Translations under genes and position numbers: made by a program
From: Mycobacterium attenuatum
GTDB lineage: Bacteria > Actinomycetota > Actinomycetes > Mycobacteriales > Mycobacteriaceae
Direction: 5' to 3'
DNA: 58,150 nucleotides
Assembly: GCF_900566085.1 (NCBI RefSeq)
Contig: NZ_UPHT01000086.1
Span: 1-58,150, forward strand
Notes under the pieces: model-generated
What the model saw: only the letters and a program-made list of their open reading frames with translations
Told to the model about the DNA's origin: nothing
Database searches by the model: none
Part shown: piece after piece, positions 29,091-39,094 of the stretch
Numbering within the stretch: position 1 is the first letter of the stretch
How the letters are laid out: each line of letters begins with the position of its first letter

Positions 29091-30469
29091 CGGTCGCCCC
29101 GCCGTGCGCCGCGCTCGCGGTGCCCACCCGGATGACCGCGCAGTTCGGTCAGCTCGAGCAAGTCGATCCGGCGGCCGTCCATCTGCACCACCTTGGCCCG
29201 CCAGCACACCGACTCATCCGGCAGTCGGTCCACATCCCACGCGGGAAGGTCGACCGTTTCGCCGGCCACCGGAATATGTCCGAGCTCGCGCAGCACCAGC
29301 CCACCTATCGTCTCGTAGGGCCCCTCCGGCGCGCGATAGCCGGTGGCGATCGCCACCTCGTCGATGCGAAGCAGACCCGACACCCGCCATCCCGTACCGG
29401 CCGCGATCACATCGGGTGTCGCGTCGTCGTGCTCATCACGGACATCGCCGACGATCTCTTCGATCAGGTCCTCGAGGGTGACCATGCCCGCGGTGCCGCC
29501 GTATTCGTCGACGACCATGACGGTCTGCAACGGGTTGGCACGGATCTCGGCCATCACCGCGTCGCCATCCAGCGTGGACGGCACCACCGCGACCGGCTGG
29601 GCGACCGTGGTCAGCCGGGTATGGGGGCGATGGGCAGACGCGACTTCGAACGCCTGCTTGACGTGCACGATGCCCACCGTCTCGTCCAGATCACCGCGAA
29701 CGACCGGGAAACGCGAGAATCCGGACGCCGCGACGGCCTCGACCATGTCGGCAATGGTGTCGTCGGTCTGCAACGCCACGATTTTCGATCGCGGCGTCAT
29801 CAGCTCCTCGGCCGTCAGGGCGCCGAACTGCAGTGACCGCCGCATCAGCGAGGCGGTGGCGTCGTCCAGCGAGCCGCGGCGGGCCGAGGCACGCACCAGC
29901 GACACCAGCTCCTGCGGCGTGCGAGCCGAGCGCAGTTCCTCGGCCGGCTCGATCCCGAGTTGACGCATGATCCAGTTGGCTGTTCCGTTGGTCAGCCGGA
30001 TCGCCGGCGTGAACAGCACCGAGAACAACCATTGAGGCAGCACGACGGCGCGTGCGGTGCGCAGCGGCCGGGCTACCGCCAGGTACTTGGGGACCAGTTC
30101 GCCGAACACCATCGACAGCGACGTCACCAGCACCAACGCTAAAAACGCGGTGACCGCGTCGGACATCCGGTCGGATATTCCGACCGCGGTCAGCGCCGGA
30201 TGCGGAAGGTCGGCTACCAGGGGTTCGGTCAGATAACCCGTCACTAGCGTGGTGATCGAGATACCCAACTGCGCACCGGACAGCTGGAATGACAGCCGGC
30301 GATGCGCGCGCTGGATGAACCGGTCGCGGGTACCGCCACCGCGGGCGTTCGCATCGACGGTGCTGCGATCCAGCGCGGTCAGCGAGAATTCCGCCGCGAC
30401 GAACACCGCGGTGCCGAAGGTGAGCACCAAGATGGCGACGATGCTCACGACGGTGCCGGCGAACATCAT
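29087..30469 (-). CDS. CNNM/CorC-like CBS membrane protein (Rv1842c-like)
   Basis: 460 residues. DUF21 membrane domain (1-190; [35 protein letters not shown]), CBS pair (about 205-330; [40 protein letters not shown]) and a CorC_HlyC transporter-associated domain (about 345-430; [30 protein letters not shown]). Translationally coupled to the shorter paralogue by a 4-bp overlap; the two probably act as a heteromeric divalent-cation transporter. Start uncertain: ATG at 30469 fits the family, while a GTG at 30520 would add 17 residues. Confidence 0.87.
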   Translation of the reverse strand: MMFAGTVVSIVAILVLTFGTAVFVAAEFSLTALDRSTVDANARGGGTRDRFIQRAHRRLSFQLSGAQLGISITTLVTGYLTEPLVADLPHPALTAVGISDRMSDAVTAFLALVLVTSLSMVFGELVPKYLAVARPLRTARAVVLPQWLFSVLFTPAIRLTNGTANWIMRQLGIEPAEELRSARTPQELVSLVRASARRGSLDDATASLMRRSLQFGALTAEELMTPRSKIVALQTDDTIADMVEAVAASGFSRFPVVRGDLDETVGIVHVKQAFEVASAHRPHTRLTTVAQPVAVVPSTLDGDAVMAEIRANPLQTVMVVDEYGGTAGMVTLEDLIEEIVGDVRDEHDDATPDVIAAGTGWRVSGLLRIDEVAIATGYRAPEGPYETIGGLVLRELGHIPVAGETVDLPAWDVDRLPDESVCWRAKVVQMDGRRIDLLELTELRGHPGGHRERGARRGDR

Positions 30470-30668
30470 GGGCGGTCCAGTGGTGGTGAAGTCGCAGCAG
30501 CCCATACCGCCATCGGGCACGGACCGCCCCCGAAGCCAACGGCTTCGATGGGTGCCTGCGGCACGTCATCCCTTTCGCTCGATCCTGCAGCGCGACGCTG
30601 CCGGACTGAAGTCAACATCGTATCGAAGCCATCCGGCACCAATCGGTCCTCGCCGCCGGTGGTGGCGC

Positions 30669-32138
<1,470 letters not shown>

Positions 32139-33590
32139 CTACGCCGGCACTTCGGTGCGGTCTGCACCCCACAGGGTATGGAACTTGCCCGGTCCGTCGA
32201 TCCGCCCGTAGGTGTGTGCGCCGAAGAAGTCGCGCTGGGCTTGGGTGAGTGCGGCAGGCAGCCGCTCGGTGCGCAGCGCGTCGTAGTACGACAGGGCCGA
32301 CGAGAACCCGGGCGTGGGAATACCCAGCTGCACCGCGGTGGACACCACGCGCCGCCAACTGTCGATAGCCGACTCGACCGCGCTGCGGAAATACGGCGCG
32401 ACGAGCAAGCTGGCCAGGTCGGGTTCAGCGTCGAACGCTTCCTTGATGCGGTTGAGGAATTTCGCCCGGATGATGCAGCCGCCCCGCCAGATGGTGGCCA
32501 GGTCGCCGGGGGAGATGTTCCAGCCGTATTCGGCGCTGCCGGCCTGGATCTGGTTGAAACCCTGCGCGTAGGCCACGATCTTGGAGGCGTACAAGGCCCG
32601 GCGGACGTTCTCGGTGAACGTGTCGGGATCGGCAGGTTTGTCGCCGAGCCGTCCGGAGGCCAGCCCACGGACGGCGGCACGCTGCTCGACCGATCCCGAC
32701 AGCGCACGGGCGAACACCGCCTCCGCGATACCGGTCACGGGCACCCCCAGATCCAGGGCGGACTTGACTGTCCAGCGTCCGGTGCCTTTCTGCTCGGCTT
32801 GATCGAGGATCACGTCGACGAGCGGTTTTCCGGTCTTGGCGTCCTGCTGGCGCAACACTTCAGCAGTGATCTCGACCAGATAGCTGTCCAGGTCACCCTT
32901 GTTCCACTCGGTGAACACGTCGGCGATCTGCGGTGCGCTCAGGCCCAGCCCGTCGCGCAGCAGCTGGTAAGCCTCGCCAATCAGCTGCATGTCGGAATAC
33001 TCGATGCCGTTGTGCACCATCTTGACGAAGTGTCCGGAGCCGTCCGGGCCGATATGGGTGCAGCACGGCACCCCGTCGACGTGCGCGGAGATCTCCTCGA
33101 GCAGCGGGCCCAGCGACTCATACGACTCTACGGGCCCGCCCGGCATGATCGACGGCCCGTTCAGCGCGCCCTCCTCGCCGCCCGAGATCCCGGCGCCGAC
33201 AAAATGCAAGCCGCGCTCCCGCATCGCCGTTTCACGCCGAATCGTGTCGGTGTAGAGCGCATTGCCGCCATCGATGATGATGTCGCCGGGTTCCATGGCG
33301 TCGGCGAGTTCGTTGATGACGGCGTCGGTGGGATCACCGGCCTTGACCATGATCAGCACCCGACGGGGTGTTTGCAGTGCGCCCAAGAACTCCGGGATGG
33401 TTTCACTGCGCACGAACTTTCCCTCCGATCCGTGCTCTTTCAGCAGCGCATCGGTCTTGGCGATAGACCGGTTATGCAACGCCACGGTGTAGCCGTGCCG
33501 CGCGAAGTTACGGGCGATGTTCGAACCCATCACCGCCAGGCCGGTGACCCCGATCTGGGCGGTAGCGGTGCTCGATTCCGACGAACTCAT
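32139..33590 (-). CDS. gnd1: 6-phosphogluconate dehydrogenase
   Basis: 483 residues, the long (E. coli-type) NADP enzyme. Rossmann motif at the N-terminus GVTGLAVMGSNIARNFARHG, NADP-phosphate-binding HNRSIAKT, signature IIDGGNALYTDTIRRE, substrate-binding GAGISGGEEGALNGPSIMPG and catalytic Lys/His region GHFVKMVHNGIEYSDMQLIG. Oxidative pentose phosphate pathway. The C-terminus RTEVPA is normal. Upstream lies the blaR/blaI unit with a 159-bp gap, so gnd1 probably has its own promoter. Confidence 0.95.
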   Translation of the reverse strand: MSSSESSTATAQIGVTGLAVMGSNIARNFARHGYTVALHNRSIAKTDALLKEHGSEGKFVRSETIPEFLGALQTPRRVLIMVKAGDPTDAVINELADAMEPGDIIIDGGNALYTDTIRRETAMRERGLHFVGAGISGGEEGALNGPSIMPGGPVESYESLGPLLEEISAHVDGVPCCTHIGPDGSGHFVKMVHNGIEYSDMQLIGEAYQLLRDGLGLSAPQIADVFTEWNKGDLDSYLVEITAEVLRQQDAKTGKPLVDVILDQAEQKGTGRWTVKSALDLGVPVTGIAEAVFARALSGSVEQRAAVRGLASGRLGDKPADPDTFTENVRRALYASKIVAYAQGFNQIQAGSAEYGWNISPGDLATIWRGGCIIRAKFLNRIKEAFDAEPDLASLLVAPYFRSAVESAIDSWRRVVSTAVQLGIPTPGFSSALSYYDALRTERLPAALTQAQRDFFGAHTYGRIDGPGKFHTLWGADRTEVPA

Positions 33591-33749
33591 GTCCTGCCTT
33601 TCGGTCGGGTGACTCTAGGTCGGCGAATCCGGGTGGGCGAATCCAGGTGGCGAATCTAGGTTGGGACCCTGCCGAAGCTGTCCGGCAAGGCTGGTCCGAC
33701 ACACTGTGGCACAGTGGCGTGGCGGTCTTCCACGGTGATTGGCTCTGCC

Positions 33750-34700
33750 TCAGACGCTGAACAGCCGCTGCAGCTCGGTGAGCCACGGGACCGCCAGCGC
33801 GACGGTGGGCACCACCAGCACCGCGGCCGCGGCCAAATAGGCGGCCACGGATAGTGCCCGGCTGTTGCCGCGCCCGGCCAGCCGCCGCACTCGCACCACC
33901 GTGCTGGGACCTCCCGCAGCCAGGGCGCCCGACGGCGCTGCGGAACAGGCGCAGGCGACCAGGGCGCGGGCCAGCGCAGCCCGCCCCGCCGCGCGCACCG
34001 CGGCGTCGTCGGCGAGCAGTTCCACCAGGAGCTGCACGGCACGCAGCGCGTTGGCACTGCGGACCAGCCGCGGAAACGCCGCATGCACGGCAGTGAAGGC
34101 TTCCAGGACCAGGTCGTGACGAGCCCGCAGATGCGCACGCTCGTGGGTCAGGATTGCAGCGACTTCCGTGTGCGTCAGCGTGGTCAGCGTCCCCTCGCTG
34201 ACCACCACGCGACTGCGGACACCGGGCAGGCAGTAGGCAAGCGGCTGCGCCACGTTCAGCACACGCAGATCGCGGGTTCTGGCGCACGGCTGGGCCAGCG
34301 CCGCACCGTGCCCGACCCCGACGAGGTCGACCACCATGCGGTGATGAGCCCGACGCCGCCGAGTGGCCACGGCCACCCGCACTACGGCAACCACCAACCG
34401 TGCCCCGACCAGCACCGTGAGCGCCAATACGGTGACATATGCCGCCCACAACGGCCAACCGAGCCGGATCCGGGCGTCGAGGACCCCGGCCGTAGGCCGC
34501 CCGTCTGCGCCGGGCATGAGCAAGCGGCTGGCGATGGCGATGCCCGCACTGAACGCAGAAAGCGCCGCGGCCAGGGCTATCGCTTGCCAGAGCACCATTG
34601 CGGCGCGCGGGGCGCGCAGCGGCCACGTCGCTCGTGCCAACAAGGCTGGTGTCGGGCCAGCCAGCAGCACCGCGAGGATGGTGAAGGCCAGCGCGGACAC
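33750..34700 (-). CDS. blaR: BlaR-like M56 membrane metalloprotease
   Basis: 316 residues with about four membrane segments and the zinc motif HERAH in AAILTHERAHLRARHDLVLE, followed by a third-ligand region VELLADDAAV. It lacks the extracellular penicillin-binding sensor domain of staphylococcal BlaR1, as in H37Rv Rv1845c. Presumed to cleave the BlaI repressor encoded upstream. GTG start; a 64-bp gap to blaI. M. tuberculosis BlaI also controls ATP synthase genes, so the signal need not be a beta-lactam. Confidence 0.88.
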   Translation of the reverse strand: MSALAFTILAVLLAGPTPALLARATWPLRAPRAAMVLWQAIALAAALSAFSAGIAIASRLLMPGADGRPTAGVLDARIRLGWPLWAAYVTVLALTVLVGARLVVAVVRVAVATRRRRAHHRMVVDLVGVGHGAALAQPCARTRDLRVLNVAQPLAYCLPGVRSRVVVSEGTLTTLTHTEVAAILTHERAHLRARHDLVLEAFTAVHAAFPRLVRSANALRAVQLLVELLADDAAVRAAGRAALARALVACACSAAPSGALAAGGPSTVVRVRRLAGRGNSRALSVAAYLAAAAVLVVPTVALAVPWLTELQRLFSV

Positions 34701-34765
34701 GCTGCTAGTCTCTCTCAGTCCTCCGCCGAAGCGCCAGCAGATGGCGGAATGCGGTGGCTCGTTTC

Positions 34766-35131
34766 CTATTCGGCAAGGGCGCGACGAAGTGCGTCGGCCT
34801 CGTCCGCACCGACGCGCTCCACGAAATGCACCAGGGCGGCCTGGCGGCTGCCCGAGTCCTCGGCCTGGGCCAACGCATCGACCATCAGGCCGGCGACCAA
34901 CTCGTCACGACCGTGCACGGGGGCGTAGCGGTGGGCCCGGTCGTCCCGGATCTGCGAGACAAGGTTCTTCTTTGCCAACCGTTGCAACACCGTCATGACG
35001 GTGGTGTAAGCAAGGTCGCGTCGCGCCGACAACGCTGCGTGGACTTGGCGAACAGTCTGAGGTTCCGGCGTGGACCACAGGTGGTCCATCACGGCGCGTT
35101 CCAGATCCCCCAGCCGCGTCAGCTTGGCCAT
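34766..35131 (-). CDS. blaI: BlaI/MecI family repressor
   Basis: 121 residues: winged-helix DNA-binding domain (about 8-75; LGDLERAVMDHLWSTPEPQT, LAYTTVMTVLQRLAKKNLVS) and a dimerisation tail with the usual protease-sensitive region. ATG at 35131 is the family start; an upstream in-frame TTG at 35158 is unlikely. A near-palindromic TACTAC site lies 44 bp upstream. Divergent from the small RNA and thioesterase genes. Confidence 0.92.
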   Translation of the reverse strand: MAKLTRLGDLERAVMDHLWSTPEPQTVRQVHAALSARRDLAYTTVMTVLQRLAKKNLVSQIRDDRAHRYAPVHGRDELVAGLMVDALAQAEDSGSRQAALVHFVERVGADEADALRRALAE

Positions 35132-35174
35132 AGTTCGTTCTCTCCCTGAGCGTTGCAACCAGCGTACTCCGGTT

Positions 35175-35191
35175 TACTACCGGCCGTCGTA
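35175..35191. promoter_or_regulatory. Candidate BlaI operator
   Basis: TACTAC-cggcc-GTCGTA is an inverted repeat with one mismatch, 44-60 bp upstream of blaI. BlaI/MecI proteins bind TACTA-type half sites and mycobacterial BlaI regulates itself, so this is the likely autoregulatory site. Confidence 0.6.
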
Positions 35192-35254
35192 TCCAGCCGG
35201 CCCAAAGCATGCGAGTTGTCGGTAATCGCCGATTGGACATTAGCGCTTGCGGAA

Positions 35255-35273
35255 TTAGGGCAGCCTTGCCTAT
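35255..35273 (+). promoter_or_regulatory. Candidate IdeR iron box
   Basis: TTAGGGCAGCCTTGCCTAT matches 13 of 19 positions of the mycobacterial IdeR consensus TTAGGTTAGGCTAACCTAA. It overlaps a -10 element TATCCT at 35271-35276, so iron-loaded IdeR bound here would block the promoter. Transcription would start near 35283, directly before the small RNA. Confidence 0.7.
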
Positions 35274-35282
35274 CCTAAATGT

Positions 35283-35380
35283 GGTCGAGCAAGTCATGAC
35301 CGTGCCGGAGTCCTGAGGGCTGCAGTGACCCCCGGTCTACTCGATCGGCGAGCCCCGTGCATCAGCACGGGGCTCGCCCG
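35283..35380 (+). ncRNA. mrsI: MrsI-like iron-responsive small RNA
   Basis: Position and architecture match M. tuberculosis MrsI (ncRv11846), an iron-sparing small RNA of about 100 nt between Rv1846c and Rv1847. An IdeR box overlaps the -10 (35255-35276), there is no open frame of note, and a strong hairpin ends at 35378. MrsI accumulates when iron is low and pairs with mRNAs of non-essential iron proteins such as bfrA through a short seed. The 5' end is inferred from the -10 spacing, and I have not aligned the seed. The thioesterase gene downstream starts 83 nt after the hairpin. Confidence 0.72.
35347..35378 (+). terminator. Terminator hairpin of the MrsI-like RNA
   Basis: A perfect 14-bp stem: GGCGAGCCCCGTGC pairs with GCACGGGGCTCGCC across the loop ATCA. 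It is followed by CGCTGTTG, with no long U-tract. The neighbouring genes diverge from this spot, so neither ends here; the hairpin makes sense only as the end of an RNA made in between. Confidence 0.8.
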
Positions 35381-35462
35381 CTGTTGAGCGAGGGACAATT
35401 CGTCGTAGCCGATGCGCCCCAGCGGACCTGCGGGAACCGGCCGATGTCGATGGTGTAGACAC

Positions 35463-35906
35463 ATGAACGTGGCATCGGATTCGGACCCGGACACTGCGGC
35501 CACCGCGCCGACGCGGTTCACGGCCCCGTTCGACAGTCAACTGGGTCTGCAGTTCACCGAACTCAGCCCCGACGGCGCACGTGCGCAGCTCCAAGTCAAA
35601 CCCGAGCTGTTGCAGCCGATGGGCATCGTGCACGGCGGCGTGTACTGCTCGATGATTGAGAGCATGGCCAGCGTGGCGGCGTTCACCTGGCTCGCTAGTC
35701 GAGGCGGCGGAGGGGTGGTCGGGGTCAACAACAACACCGACTTTCTGCATGCCATCAAGTCGGGCATGGTCTACGGCACCGCTGAACCGCTGCACCGCGG
35801 TCGGCGTCAGCAGCTGTGGCTGGTCGTCATCACCGACGAGGCCGATCGGGTGGTGGCCCGGGGACACGTGCGGCTGCAGAATCTGGAGCCGCCGCCCCAG
35901 TCCTGA
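35463..35906 (+). CDS. Hotdog-fold PaaI/MenI-type thioesterase (Rv1847-like)
   Basis: 147 residues. Hotdog fold with the signature LLQPMGIVHGGVYCSMIESM (HGG motif on the central helix; Glu in the helix as catalytic candidate) and GVNNNTDFLHAI. The family hydrolyses aryl- or acyl-CoA esters; DHNA-CoA (menaquinone synthesis) is one known substrate type. ATG at 35463, as the shorter reading aligns with H37Rv Rv1847. In H37Rv ureA follows directly; here about 6.8 kb of accessory genes are inserted. Confidence 0.88.
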   Translation: MNVASDSDPDTAATAPTRFTAPFDSQLGLQFTELSPDGARAQLQVKPELLQPMGIVHGGVYCSMIESMASVAAFTWLASRGGGGVVGVNNNTDFLHAIKSGMVYGTAEPLHRGRRQQLWLVVITDEADRVVARGHVRLQNLEPPPQS

Positions 35907-35946
35907 GACCAACGTCTGCGACCACGTCTGGTCCGGCGCGGGCCGC

Positions 35947-37605
35947 CTATTGATTGCGCACCGCGGGGGTTGCCGGCCCCTCTGCGACGGCCGGATCGAC
36001 CTGGGCGCGCCGCGGAATGGCGTCGGCGTGTGGCGCGTCGCTGTTGGCGTAGGCCCGGCTGAAAACCATGTACGCGATGCCGAGACTGATGATTACCCCC
36101 GACATCAGCAACACCACGTAGTTGTCGTACCAGGGCGCCTCGGGTGTCCGCGGCCAGCACACGTTGGTGATCGCCGCGACGCCGTAGAACAGTGCACCGA
36201 TGTTGACGGGCATTCCCCAACTGCCCAACCGGTATTTGCCGGACGGCGCCCAGCCCTTCAACCTGGCGCGCAGCGCGGCCAGCACGACCATCTGGAACCC
36301 GAGGTAGACCCCGACGGTGCCGAAGCTGATGAGTTTGTTGAGCGGGTGTTCGGAGACGACCGAGCCGATGATCAGCGACGCCGGGACGATGACGGCAGCC
36401 AGCAGGGCGTACGGCGGCACGTGTCGCTTGTGATCGAATCGCGCCAGGAGCCGCGAGCCGACGATCATGCCGTCGCGGCCGTAGGAATAGATTAGGCGGC
36501 TGGCCGCGGCCTGCAGGCTCAAGGCGCACGAGACGAACGAGATCAACACGATACCGAGCACGATCCGCGACCCGATGTCGCCGAAGGCGCTGGCGAGAAC
36601 GGTCGAGATCGGATTGGTGTCCTCCCCGCGGATCACCGCGCCGAAGTCGGTGACCGACAGGATCAGGCTCAGGCAGACGAACGTTGACGCGGCCCCGCCG
36701 ATGTAGATGGTGCGCCGCATCGCCTTCGGTATCTGTATGCCGGGATTGCGAACCTCCTCGGCAACGTCGCCACACGCCTCGAACCCGAAGAATTGGTAGA
36801 GACCGATGAGGCCGGCGGCCAGAAACGCGTAGAGGAAGCTGTGGTCGCCTTCGGCGCCGAAGCTGTGAAGGAGCACCCCGAGCCCGTGGTGGCGGTGCAT
36901 GACCAAGAGCCACACGCCGACCACCAGGGCGCCGATGAGCTCGGCGGAGAAACCAAAGATGGCGAAGTAACCCAGAATCTTGGTCCCGGTCAGGTTGATC
37001 AGGGTCGCCACCGCCAGCACGGCCAGTCCGCAATAGATCTTGGCTTCAACGGTCGGCGCGAAGCCAAACATGGTCGCCACATACGGGCCGGCGCCGAAAG
37101 CCGCGTCCGCGATGAGCGCCAACAGGCAGAACATGTAGACCCAGCCGGTCATCCAAGCCCATTTGCGGCCCCACAACCGTCGCGCCCAGGGATAGACACC
37201 ACCGGCCACCGGGAATTGGGCCACCACTTCGCTGAACACCAGCGCGACCAGCATCTGCCCGGCGCCGACGATCAGCAGACTCCAGATCATCGGCGGGCCG
37301 GCGGTGGCCAGCGCGAACGCGAACACCGTGTAGATGCCGACCACCGGCGACAGATAGGTGAAGCCGAGTGAGAAATTGGCCCACGGGCTCATGTCTCGGC
37401 GGAACTCCGACTGGAACCCCAGTGCCTTGAGCTGGGCGAGGTCCTCGTCTTCCGGCGCGGCCCCGGCACCCACGTCGACGACATGCGCCTGGACCTTCGT
37501 GTCGTCCGCGCCATGGTGCGCGCCACCGGTGCCGCGAGTGCCTACATCGAGGGCCAGATCGCTGTCGAAACTTCGCTCCCCAGCCAGTGGCTTAGTAAAA
37601 AACAT
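35947..37605 (-). CDS. APC-superfamily amino acid/amine permease
   Basis: 552 residues with about 12 predicted transmembrane helices. APC features are SLGFTYLSPVVGIYTVFAFA, VAQFPVAGGVYPWARRLWG (helix 2 region) and FFGFEACGDVAEEVRNPGIQ (helix 6-7 loop), common to cationic amino acid, GABA and polyamine permeases. The ATG at 37605 has GGGGAG 9 nt upstream; a GTG at 37665 would add 20 residues. It lies 85 bp after the second PPE gene, same strand, probably one transcript. It is not in H37Rv at this locus. Substrate unread; the neighbours suggest guanidine or a guanidino compound (inference). Confidence 0.85.
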   Translation of the reverse strand: MFFTKPLAGERSFDSDLALDVGTRGTGGAHHGADDTKVQAHVVDVGAGAAPEDEDLAQLKALGFQSEFRRDMSPWANFSLGFTYLSPVVGIYTVFAFALATAGPPMIWSLLIVGAGQMLVALVFSEVVAQFPVAGGVYPWARRLWGRKWAWMTGWVYMFCLLALIADAAFGAGPYVATMFGFAPTVEAKIYCGLAVLAVATLINLTGTKILGYFAIFGFSAELIGALVVGVWLLVMHRHHGLGVLLHSFGAEGDHSFLYAFLAAGLIGLYQFFGFEACGDVAEEVRNPGIQIPKAMRRTIYIGGAASTFVCLSLILSVTDFGAVIRGEDTNPISTVLASAFGDIGSRIVLGIVLISFVSCALSLQAAASRLIYSYGRDGMIVGSRLLARFDHKRHVPPYALLAAVIVPASLIIGSVVSEHPLNKLISFGTVGVYLGFQMVVLAALRARLKGWAPSGKYRLGSWGMPVNIGALFYGVAAITNVCWPRTPEAPWYDNYVVLLMSGVIISLGIAYMVFSRAYANSDAPHADAIPRRAQVDPAVAEGPATPAVRNQ

Positions 37606-37690
37606 CTGCTCGGACTCCCCATCATCGAAATGCCAAACCGGTTGTGCTGCTGCGGTTCCTGTCACTGGGATCGGCCAAGCGACAGGTGTG

Positions 37691-39094
37691 CTAGTTATCC
37701 TTCGCCTCCTTGATCAACGCCGCGGCTGTGCGCTTGAGCACATCGCGCTGCCGGGACACGTCGGCCAGCGCTTTGCGCAGTTGGTTGAGCTCATCGCGCT
37801 CGCAGGCCGCGGCGTCCTCGTGGGCACCGGTGCTCGGGGCGACCCACCGGGCCGCGGGGTCCTCGCGCATGCCCGACTCGCCGAGGGCCGGGATCACCCG
37901 GTGGCGTGAACCGGCCCGAGGACGCGTCTGATCGCCGCGCGGTGCGTTGACCACGCTGGCCACCGGGCCCATCGGGGGCATCCCGTAGAAGCCGCCGGAC
38001 GACGCCGCCACGGCTTGGGGCACTCCGTCGAGACCCACGACCGGCAACGCGCTGGCGGCGAGCCGGATAGCCGGGGACCCGGCCCATGTCTGCGGCACCG
38101 AAAGCTTGCCGACCGATGCCGCCTGGCCCAGGCCCGCCGACGCTCCGGCACCGGCCCCCGAGCCGTACGAATCCACGAGCGTGGAGCCCAGCCCAGCCGC
38201 CAGTCCGTCTCCGGCAACGGGAGCAACGTCGGATGCCGTCGTTGCGGTCAGCGAATCGATCAACGGATTCCAGGCCACAGCGATCGCCGGCGCCAGGGTC
38301 AGACAAAGCCCGGACGCGTCGAAGTTCAGTCCCTCGGACAGGATCTGGTATCCCACAGTCGAGGCGCTCAACGAGTTGAACGTTTGGATCGGATAGCTGT
38401 TGAAAAAATCCAACAGCAGATTCGATCCGGGAAAGGTTCCCGACGACAGGCTTTGCAGCATGTCCGGGACGCTCGAAAACGCTGTTTGGCTGCTGGCTCC
38501 GGTCGCCGAGGCGGCGGCCTGGGTGACCGCCGTGGATTGAGCGGCGGTACCGGTCGGGTTGGTGTCCTGCTTCGGCGCGGTGAACGGCGTCAACCTGGTT
38601 GCGGCCGCTGCGGCACCGGCATAGCCGTACATTGCCGCGGCGTCCTGTGCCCACATTTCTGAGTACTGCGCCTCGGTGGCCGCGATGGCCGGAGCGTTCT
38701 GCCCCAGAATGTTGGTGGCCACCAGCGACGCCAACAACGCCCGGTTGACCTCGATCGCCGGCGGGGGCACCGTGGCCGCAACTGCCGCCTCGTAGGCTGC
38801 CGCCGCCGATCCCAGCTGGCTTGCCGTCTGCTGCGCCCGGGCGGCGGTGGTGTTCATCCACAACACATGCGGCGCCACTGCCGCGGCCATCGCCGCCGAT
38901 GACGGACCCAGCCACAGCCCACCCGTCAGCTCGGCGACCACGGCCTGATACGAACTTGCGGCCGTCGTCAACTCCGCCGCCAACGCCTGCCAGGTTCCGG
39001 CGGCCGTCATCAGCGACGTCGCACCGGGCCCGGCATACATCCGGGCCGAATTGACCTCGGGGGGCAGCCCGGCAAAATCCATGAGGCTGATCAC
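37691..39094 (-). CDS. PPE family protein, SVP subgroup
   Basis: 467 residues. The PPE domain (about 5-180) has LPPEVNSARMYAGPG, a WxG-type GGLWLGPSS turn and the VNRALLASLVATNILGQNAP helix. A hydrophobic middle is followed by the SVP signature SVGKLSVPQTWAGSPAIRL near residue 335. The C-terminus ends in a charged coiled-coil-like tail (RDELNQLRKALADVSRQRDV, LIKEAKDN). GTG at 39094 overlaps the upstream PPE stop by 4 bp with GGAGG 7 nt before it, so the pair is translationally coupled; an ATG before DFAGLPPEV (39082) is an alternative. No PE partner gene is adjacent. Confidence 0.88.
   Translation of the reverse strand: MISLMDFAGLPPEVNSARMYAGPGATSLMTAAGTWQALAAELTTAASSYQAVVAELTGGLWLGPSSAAMAAAVAPHVLWMNTTAARAQQTASQLGSAAAAYEAAVAATVPPPAIEVNRALLASLVATNILGQNAPAIAATEAQYSEMWAQDAAAMYGYAGAAAAATRLTPFTAPKQDTNPTGTAAQSTAVTQAAASATGASSQTAFSSVPDMLQSLSSGTFPGSNLLLDFFNSYPIQTFNSLSASTVGYQILSEGLNFDASGLCLTLAPAIAVAWNPLIDSLTATTASDVAPVAGDGLAAGLGSTLVDSYGSGAGAGASAGLGQAASVGKLSVPQTWAGSPAIRLAASALPVVGLDGVPQAVAASSGGFYGMPPMGPVASVVNAPRGDQTRPRAGSRHRVIPALGESGMREDPAARWVAPSTGAHEDAAACERDELNQLRKALADVSRQRDVLKRTAAALIKEAKDN

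Noticed and set aside
32178..33659. 493-codon plus-strand open frame opposite gnd1
   Set aside because: Same cause: antisense of an intact 6-phosphogluconate dehydrogenase, no motif and no ribosome-binding site.
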